Shown here: positions 60,101 to 64,000 of the stretch, one piece after another
Position numbering within the stretch: the stretch's first letter is position 1
How the letters are laid out: each line of letters opens with the position of its first letter
Source of the DNA: Bolinopsis microptera
Taxonomy: Eukaryota > Ctenophora > Tentaculata > Lobata > Bolinopsidae
Reading direction: 5' to 3'
Assembly (NCBI RefSeq): GCF_026151205.1
Contig: NC_087077.1
Span: forward strand, 14,544,983-14,608,982
DNA: 64,000 nt
The notes under the pieces: generated by a model
Database searches by the model: none
What the model saw: the letters and a program-made list of their open reading frames with translations, nothing else
What the model was told of the DNA's origin: nothing
Position numbers and translations under genes: made by a program

Positions 60101-63044
60101 TCTACTGGAATAGTCTCACTGCAGACTGGTGTCTATCCCAATCATTTAACGATAACGATGATACCTCCAGCCTCCCACTTCCCTCTTCTCTCATCGCATC
60201 TCCCGCCTTCCAATCTCCCGTTTCCCTACTCCCGTTACTCTACTCCAACTTCCTGCCTCCCATTTCCCTCTTCCCTCTTAGCAATTACCTGATGATGCCG
60301 ATAAGTTCTGAGTGGAATTGTAACTACGGACAGTGATCTGTTCACTCTCGGTGCAACAGACATAACCGCTCCGACAAAATATCAAATGAACCCAGGAACT
60401 TCGATACTACTAAAATATTCAAATGAAGATGATGACCGTAATATGACCAGGTTATAAAGAGTGATAAGGAGGAGCTGCTGGTAATGAGTTATCATGTTAG
60501 GGGGTGACGGAGTTTAACAAGATATTGACCCCATCAAGATCTCGAATATCAGATACATGGTTCATGGTAATTATAGGCGGATCTGTGCCCAGGTTCCATC
60601 GGGCGATGTGTTACATCACAAGGATAAACAATACGCCGCTACATTACATTTACAAAGTTAGGCAAATTTATAGTTAAACTTTTTTCAACCTTTTTTTTTA
60701 AAGTTGGGATTATCATAACGGCAATACTGAACTGCCGATTGAATGGCTAACAGTTGGGATGGGCAATTCTCACAATAATTACCTGTTGATAGAACAGTTA
60801 CACCCAAACTTACTTTTTTAAACAGAAACTTAATTCTTATCACGATACTTACATTATTGAATCCCAGACTGGCCAACCGTTTGAGAATCCCAAACTTGAC
60901 CATAACTTTCTTTCCTGGCATCTTAAAACAAATCAAAACAACTTCCGACTACATGTCTATCAAAACGTGGCTCACAAAATATGACTAGTAACAAATGATC
61001 GGAAGTAGGAACAGACCGATATGTGACGATGGCGACAGGGGAAGGATGTAAAAATAGAGTCACACCAAGTTACAAGGAAGGGGAAACCAATAAAAGTTAG
61101 CACGAAGGGTTTGTATTATGTAACCGGCAACTCTGACATAACAACTCTTGTATTTATACGCGTCTCCTATGTGAGAGAGCATGAGGGAGAGAGTGACGTG
61201 GACTCAACACTTGCTCAAAGCTCGGTACGCCCAGCAAAGTGAGCAAACCACTGAACTCTTCAGACTGCTCCAATATCCGTCACGCAGTTGTCCGGGAGTC
61301 CGTGACATTATCACGCAGCTGTCCGGCAGTCCGTGACATTATTCTCCGGTAAAAGGGGGGAGGTCTCGGAAAAGTTGCGAGAATCTGGAAGAAGCTGTCA
61401 TGAAAGCGAGATCTGTCGGGGAGTTTACTTCCAGGGAGAAATGTTTTGGCAGGGTAACTGGACACTTCGTTAGCTGCTAATAACGGAGTTAAGTCCGCTT
61501 CACGGCTTCCGTTAGTTTGAGACGAGTTAGGATAATTGTCAGCAGTTTGTCACTCTTGTGACGTTTTGCGAACAACTTAGGTCTTAATTGTTGCATTTTG
61601 CTTACCAGAGACAAAAAGTAAACAGACACCGATGAGAGTTTGAAGACAGACACAGTAGAAGAAAAGTGATGGTTAATGGTTATTACGCTTAACGTCGGGT
61701 TTGTGCACATTGCACAAGATTGGGAAGACTTAGATAATATTCAGAAAACTTACCTTTAGGTTTGTGCAAAAGTTTGGGAAGACTTAGTTGTTATTCACAG
61801 AACTGACCTTTGGCTAATGGCAAATGGCAATGGCTTCTGTCTATAAATCCCAAAAATCCTCAATCAAAATCAAAGTCAAACAACAGATTCTACGAACATT
61901 ATTCTGCAGCAAAAATACGGCGTATTTAAAAATAACTTGACGCCTTTCTCACTGACCTCGTTGAGATCTCGCTTGAGTTTGTCAGTTCTCTTGTGAGCAG
62001 CTCGTTCAGCCTCCAGATCCTCACTGAGATCACTCACTCTGTTCTCCAGCTCTCTCATCTTCTTCTCCAGGTTGCTTCTCGCACTGGCATCGTCTTCAGA
62101 CCTACGAGAGGGTGTTTAGTAACAGCTATAATTCGTCGCAATTACAGTTTCTACCGTTGAAGGTTGAAGAGGCGCCCACTTTAAAAGAGACATTTTTTAA
62201 AACTCTGAATTACATTTTTTCTGTTTGAGATTTGAATAATGTAATTGTAATTTTATGTTCCAAATTATATTTTAAATGTTCAGAAAATGTATCCATTTCC
62301 TGTAGTAGTGCGATAAAATAAAAAATAAAGCGCCAGTCCACATACTTGAGAGTAAGTCTGGCAACATCCTCCACAGTTTTGTCCAGTGAATTCTGGAGTT
62401 CTGTCACTCTGTTTTCTTTGTCATTCAAGCTGTCTTGCAGAGTGTGGATTGTGTTTTCTAGCTTTCGCTTCGCTTTGTCTAATGCTTCGTGTGCCTGGAA
62501 TTAACCAGGTCAGTTACCCGACGGAATGAAGAACTTAACTTCATGTATTTTAATATAGATTTGAGCGGTTTAGAAAAGTAAACTCTTTTGCTGTTCGTCC
62601 TACCTTTTCCTCCTTCTGGAGCTTATCTTCAAGTTCATGAAGTACAGTTTCTAGTTTCATTTTCTGTTTTGTCAGAGCTTTTCCCTTATCTTCCTCCTCT
62701 ATCAGTGCTGACTGGGTGTCCTTTAGTCGGGAATCCATCTGGGCTTTGTCACGTGTCATCTGAAGAATATGGGATGTTTACTTTTTTGGGCATCTGCGTG
62801 TTAACTTATGCATCCGCATCTGGCAAATCAAAAGTACAATCATAATAATATCAAGATGCGAAACAAAAGCGGTTTATTTCATGAGCACTTTGAGTTTGAG
62901 AGAGATAAGAACAAAAGATTCTGCCTTACCTTGGATATGTTGTCCTCTCTGCCAGCGAGACTGTCCTCAAGCGCCTTAAGCTTGTTCTCCAGCTGCTGCT
63001 TCTCGATAGAGAGCTTCTGGCGAGCATTACCCTCATCTGCCAAC
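30016..63044 (-). CDS. Non-muscle/smooth-type myosin II heavy chain, tail part (5' end outside window)
   Basis: 21 exons in transcript order: 63044-62930, 62759-62604, 62494-62346, 62101-61957, 59550-59383, 59196-59062, 57356-57216, 53934-53801, 53549-53492, 53349-53187, 52261-52017, 51235-51050, 49567-49436, 49233-49102, 48612-48416, 37170-37047, 34722-34623, 34434-34326, 32740-32632, 32382-32210, 30103-30016. All phases agree and give about 985 residues. Nearly all is uninterrupted heptad coiled coil that builds the rod for filament assembly. Family blocks include [49 protein letters not shown] and [14 protein letters not shown]. The last exon ends in a non-helical, Ser/Thr- and acid-rich tailpiece ([11 protein letters not shown]), typical of non-muscle rather than striated myosin and a usual phosphorylation site. 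Motor, neck and S2 start lie beyond 63044. The 11.2-kb intron 37171-48415 holds four genes on the other strand. Confidence 0.95.
30334..30365. repeat. G-homopolymer (G6 T G25) in the last myosin intron
   Basis: Six G, one T, then 25 G on the plus strand, so poly-C in the myosin pre-mRNA. It is about 230 bp upstream of the last exon in transcript direction. Confidence 0.95.
35560..35680. repeat. Dispersed myosin-intron repeat, partial copy
   Basis: It contains GGCCCCGAAGGGCAATCTTT, ACAAAAGT and later ATTTCCTTGTGTTTGCATT. The same ordered words occur near 58690-58770, 57800-57870 and 52650-52730. Confidence 0.55.
37704..39023 (+). CDS. Secreted discoidin (F5/8C, fucolectin-like) domain protein 1, nested in myosin intron
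   Basis: Exons: 37704-37782, 37972-38061, 38245-38353, 38470-38537, 38675-38795, 38923-39023; phases agree through 189 residues. Exon 1 encodes a signal peptide (Arg-rich start, then [14 protein letters not shown]). The rest fits one F5/8C-type beta-sandwich: an AFDG turn at the exon 2/3 join, [20 protein letters not shown], a Cys-pair loop, and the closing strand [15 protein letters not shown], which is a hallmark ending of fucolectin/tachylectin-like domains. Such domains bind sugars or lipids outside cells. The last exon ends in phase 1, so at least one more exon is needed. A short one may begin at 39403 after ATTATAG, or exon 6 may join 40377. It lies antisense to the myosin gene. Confidence 0.7.
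39031..39292. repeat. 13-bp satellite (CAGTCATGTGACA), about 20 copies
   Basis: Head-to-tail 13-bp units start eight bases after the splice donor of the preceding exon. Most copies contain TCATGTGAC; a few read TCATATCACT or AATCATGTG. The unit holds the E-box CATGTG with TCA/TGA flanks (M-box-like). Confidence 0.95.
40095..41730 (+). CDS. Secreted discoidin (F5/8C-like) domain protein 2, nested in myosin intron
   Basis: Exons: 40095-40143, 40377-40569, 41270-41452, 41627-41730; phases agree through 176 residues. Exon 1 is a signal peptide ([11 protein letters not shown]). The domain shows the same order as its upstream neighbour: [33 protein letters not shown], a Cys loop with [11 protein letters not shown], and the closing strand [13 protein letters not shown]. 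An acid run of about eleven Glu sits in the loop after WLEQ, where the family usually has a short turn. The final exon ends in phase 1, so a 3' exon is missing from this model. Candidates are a short exon after GCGCGCAG (41772) or the first exon of the GPCR at 42956. The 3' end of exon 2 has been copied five times (40570-40814). Confidence 0.65.
40521..40814 (+). repeat. 49-bp tandem duplication of an exon end with its splice donor
   Basis: The last ~49 bases of discoidin-2 exon 2, including CAACAG and the donor GTTTGT, are repeated five more times (starts near 40570, 40619, 40668, 40717, 40766), with only CTCC/CTGC, CAC/CAG and one ACTG change. Each copy therefore carries its own potential donor. 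49 is not a multiple of three, so use of successive donors would move the frame. Confidence 0.9.
41731..42936. other. Gap between discoidin-2 and the GPCR pair
   Basis: AT-rich, with no certain exon. A short in-phase terminal exon for discoidin-2 could start at 41774 (after TTGCGCGCAG) and run about 18 codons to a TAG. Nothing else is supported. Confidence 0.4.
42937..44610 (+). CDS. Class A-like GPCR, copy A, nested in myosin intron
   Basis: Exons: 42937-43011, 43139-43237, 43376-43536, 43686-43869, 43984-44610; phases agree, giving 381 residues. TM1 is in exon 2 ([20 protein letters not shown]). TM2 has [14 protein letters not shown] with the conserved Asp. TM3 ends in [13 protein letters not shown], the DRY-box position. 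TM4 is [18 protein letters not shown]. The second outer loop has an HRC cysteine. TM5-7 are in the last exon, where TM6 lacks the usual CWxP and TM7 reads [11 protein letters not shown] for NPxxY. The Ser-rich tail of ~75 residues may be phosphorylated. A short third inner loop contrasts with the receptor at 11.6 kb. AATAAA lies at 44740-44745. It is a tandem paralogue of the gene at 46284. Ligand unknown. Confidence 0.85.
44611..46283. other. Intergenic DNA between the two nested GPCRs
   Basis: It begins with the 3'UTR of copy A, which has a small tandem repeat of TGCTTGTCTCCAG words (44690-44742). The rest is AT-rich and shows no gene or recognisable repeat. Confidence 0.5.
46284..47964 (+). 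CDS. Class A-like GPCR, copy B, nested in myosin intron
   Basis: Exons: 46284-46451, 46615-46713, 46870-47030, 47174-47346 (or -47361), 47453-47964; about 370-375 residues. Exons 2 and 3 have exactly the lengths of copy A (99 and 161), and the sequence is alignable throughout: [12 protein letters not shown] in TM1, [20 protein letters not shown] in TM2, [15 protein letters not shown] after TM3, EYHRC in the second outer loop, [11 protein letters not shown] in TM7. The N-terminus is longer than in A and has no clear signal peptide. At the end of exon 4, copy A has donor GCG|GTAGG, but the matching site here is GCGAGTAG, so another donor and an earlier acceptor (47453) must be used to keep the frame. 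AATAAA lies at 48383-48388. Confidence 0.8.
47965..48415. other. 3' flank of GPCR B up to the myosin exon
   Basis: This is the 3'UTR of copy B ending near the AATAAA at 48383, which is only about 30 bp from the edge of the myosin exon on the other strand. No additional gene. Confidence 0.45.
49796..50157. repeat. Dispersed myosin-intron repeat, copy split by the palindrome
   Basis: Marker words in order: GAGGAGATTGCTCCTCTTGT, GAGCTCATAATTATAGTTTT, TTTCCTTGTGTTTGGC, then TATCAGCCTCGAACATC. The copy resumes after the palindrome at 50801 (ATTATCCTTTTTATAATG ... AATACGTCAGTTCTGT, to about 50925). The same order is found in 52385-52945. No protein is encoded. Confidence 0.7.
50158..50800. mobile_element. 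643-bp near-perfect palindrome (two inverted copies of the 317-bp element)
   Basis: Arms 50158-50472 and 50484-50800 are reverse complements over about 315 bp with only a few differences, separated by an 11-nt AT spacer. Each arm matches the solitary element at 17153-17469, in the order ACTAGCAGG at the centre and TATATAGTAAG at the outer ends. Long hairpin or cruciform formation is expected, as is dsRNA if the myosin intron is transcribed. It interrupts an older dispersed repeat. Confidence 0.9.
52385..52945. repeat. Dispersed myosin-intron repeat, uninterrupted copy
   Basis: It starts with three tandem versions of AAGTGAGGAGAAT-CTCCTCTTG. It continues through GAGCTCATCATTTTAGTTTT, CTGCCCCGAAGGACAC, TTTCCTTGTGTTTGGC, GTCAGCCTCGAGCCATC, GGATAATCATATTTTTGAT and AATACGTCAGTTCTGT. 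This gives the empty-site structure for the copy broken by the palindrome. Confidence 0.7.
53093..53165. repeat. Dispersed myosin-intron repeat, short fragment
   Basis: AGCAAGGAGACTGCTCCTAT with a following CCCATATTTATAGTTT matches the first part of the copies at 49796 and 52385. It lies just before the myosin exon at 53187. Confidence 0.55.
54090..54130. repeat. (GTGAAA)n hexamer repeat
   Basis: About six uninterrupted AGTGAA units lie in a myosin intron. A shorter run of the same hexamer occurs at 39543-39562. Confidence 0.9.
55135..55197. repeat. 22-bp perfect inverted repeat
   Basis: The left arm 55135-55156 (starts TGTAATCTATGGTATTTAAT) is exactly matched in reverse complement by 55176-55197, with a 19-nt loop that contains AAGCTTT. 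It is in the 3.3-kb myosin intron; a small foldback or MITE end is possible. Confidence 0.85.
55864..56272 (+). repeat. 30-bp minisatellite, about 14 copies, open frame
   Basis: The unit is GCAGCTACATTATCAGCTAT followed by ATCTTACTT(A/G); only the A/G site varies, plus one partial unit near 56219. Because 30 is a multiple of three the plus strand stays open for 145 codons and would read repeated [10 protein letters not shown]. It is antisense to and within a myosin intron; there is no sign it is a gene. Confidence 0.93.
57615..57870. repeat. Dispersed myosin-intron repeat, diverged copy
   Basis: AAGGTAAGGAGAACCCTCCTC at the start, GAGGGCAATTAATTAGTGCA, AAAAGTTGTTTTTATACC and ACCTTGTGTTTG at the end follow the family order, with substitutions. 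Confidence 0.6.
58430..58775. repeat. Dispersed myosin-intron repeat, further copy
   Basis: GAGGAGGATACTCCTCTTAT, later GCCCCGAAGGGCAAGCTAGA, GCAAAAGTTGTATTTATATG and GGTTGTGTTTA recapitulate the order seen at 57615 and 52385. Confidence 0.65.
59290..59382. repeat. (AACTA)n pentamer repeat abutting a myosin splice donor
   Basis: About eighteen AACTA units, with small changes near the right end, run directly into the donor of the myosin exon 59383-59550. Read on the minus strand, the donor is CAG|GTTAGTTTAGTTTAG, so the first repeat unit forms the donor itself. Confidence 0.93.
59551..61956. other. 2.4-kb myosin intron, no further exon seen
   Basis: The flanking exons join in phase and match the family without a gap (RDLNE then ELQKINNE), so no coding sequence is missing here. 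A pyrimidine-rich patch at 60165-60275 (CTCCC/TTCCC words) and a duplicated CACGCAG(C/T)TGTCCGG(C/G)AGTCC at 61279-61335 are the only structure I note. Confidence 0.5.
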
Positions 63045-64000
63045 CTGATGGGTAAGACGAGGTAAGACGAGGTAAAATAGGTAAGTAGAGGTAAAAATGG
63101 GGGAGGAGCTCAAAGAAGGGGGCCGGGGGTACAGATGATCTTAGGGCCGTCCGGCGTCCGCAAGATGGTGGACACGAGGGTCTAGTTAAAGGAACATGTC
63201 AGATGATGTTTTTAACATGATATGGGCTTGAAGTGAAATGATGGTAGTGACAATTTGTTTATGATATTGATAATGTGATAAATTATTAGACTAAGACATC
63301 ATAATATGACTGCAGTTTTCAAACAACATCGCTAAACAGTAAACAAGTCTTTCCAGCAAATCAATCATAACCAAACCGTTGATTAAGGCTCTTCTGAGAA
63401 AGTAAGGCCTTCTTCATGACCGTGGATTATTCCAGAACAAACACAAGTAATTTCAAGTGGGGCTCAGATTCATCCTCAAGAGGTCGGGTACAACAGAAAC
63501 CACCCTTCATGCAATGCAACACTAACTACACAAATTGTACGGCGACTGGAGCGTTACAACTACACGTACATTGTGGCTTTAATTGATAACATTCACTAAT
63601 TAAGCACCTTTACCAACAATGCTAATTATAACCGCGGGTTTCTAAACCAGAAAATCAAATCCAAGGGCTGAGTCTGCTCGCTGCCTAGGCTGGTTATTGA
63701 GTTGTGTCCGGTGTTCATTTGATCAGAAATGAGTACCCAACTTGAGCAGAAGTGAGCATCTAACTTTTGTTAGGGAAGGTACTAGACAGATGCTATTTTC
63801 AGTGTTGCACGGGTAGACGTGTTATCATGTATGGTGCAGGAGGTGCAGGGTGCCAGCCACTGTACCAGGCAAATGGTGACGGGGCGTTGTGCTGCTTAAT
63901 TAAACATAGTCTGCTCGTTTACGCTGTTACAAAGCTTAAATTAGACCATGTTTAACTCCAGCTTGAAATGTTAGGGTTATAAACTGGATAATATGTAATA
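63045..64000. other. Myosin intron running off the right edge
   Basis: It starts with a small GGTAAGACGA/GGTAAAATAG tandem (63052-63095). No upstream myosin exon is found before the window ends, so the next one is beyond 64000. Confidence 0.5.

Noticed and set aside
60685-60936. Minus ORF with [20 protein letters not shown] in the myosin intron
   Set aside because: Tested as a missing myosin exon, but the neighbouring exons already join in phase with full family alignment and this segment has no heptad pattern.

Overview
This window is nuclear DNA of an animal. It is AT-rich, the genes are split by many GT-AG introns, simple and foldback repeats are frequent, and the gene families are metazoan: non-muscle/smooth-type myosin II heavy chain, rhodopsin-class GPCRs, discoidin-like and pentraxin/LamG-like secreted proteins, and a Golgi galactose-3-O-sulfotransferase-type enzyme. 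The GPCRs and discoidin/pentraxin proteins are divergent and repeats are abundant, which suggests a non-bilaterian or otherwise divergent invertebrate (cnidarian or ctenophore would fit). The sequence alone does not settle the species.

Layout. 1-2293 is a long pyrimidine-strand (TCC-rich) repeat. 2294-11500 has no convincing gene apart from one exon-like ORF (8910-9161, minus); it carries a 33-bp minisatellite, foldbacks, homopolymers and a 13-bp AT satellite. 11578-19463 (+) is a nine-exon GPCR whose exon phases all agree (566 aa, very long third intracellular loop). Its 2.5-kb intron contains an antisense orphan ORF with two hydrophobic segments (13381-14184, minus). 19824-21182 (minus) is a single-exon sulfotransferase-like gene whose 5' PAPS-loop region is degenerate. 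23253-25063 (+) is a pentraxin/LamG plus coiled-coil protein with an apparent 1-nt frameshift. 25400-28870 is a graveyard of mobile elements: paired foldback elements, telomere-like repeats and a broken LINE endonuclease.

30016-63044 (minus) is the tail of a myosin II heavy chain: 21 exons, about 985 residues of coiled coil and the non-helical tailpiece. The motor domain lies beyond the right edge. Its 11.2-kb intron (37171-48415) holds four plus-strand genes: two discoidin-like secreted-protein genes (37704-39023 and 40095-41730) and two tandemly duplicated GPCRs (42937-44610 and 46284-47964) with identical internal exon sizes. Other myosin introns are full of a dispersed repeat family; one copy is interrupted by a near-perfect 643-bp palindrome whose arm recurs near 17.2 kb.

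The strongest things to follow up are: the nesting of receptor and lectin-like genes antisense inside the myosin intron, the orphan two-hydrophobic-segment ORF nested in a GPCR intron, the sulfotransferase with an altered cofactor loop, the frameshifted pentraxin-like gene, the fivefold duplication of an exon end with its splice donor, and the large palindrome with its paralogous empty site. All exon joins below were worked out by hand from splice signals and reading phase, without transcript data.
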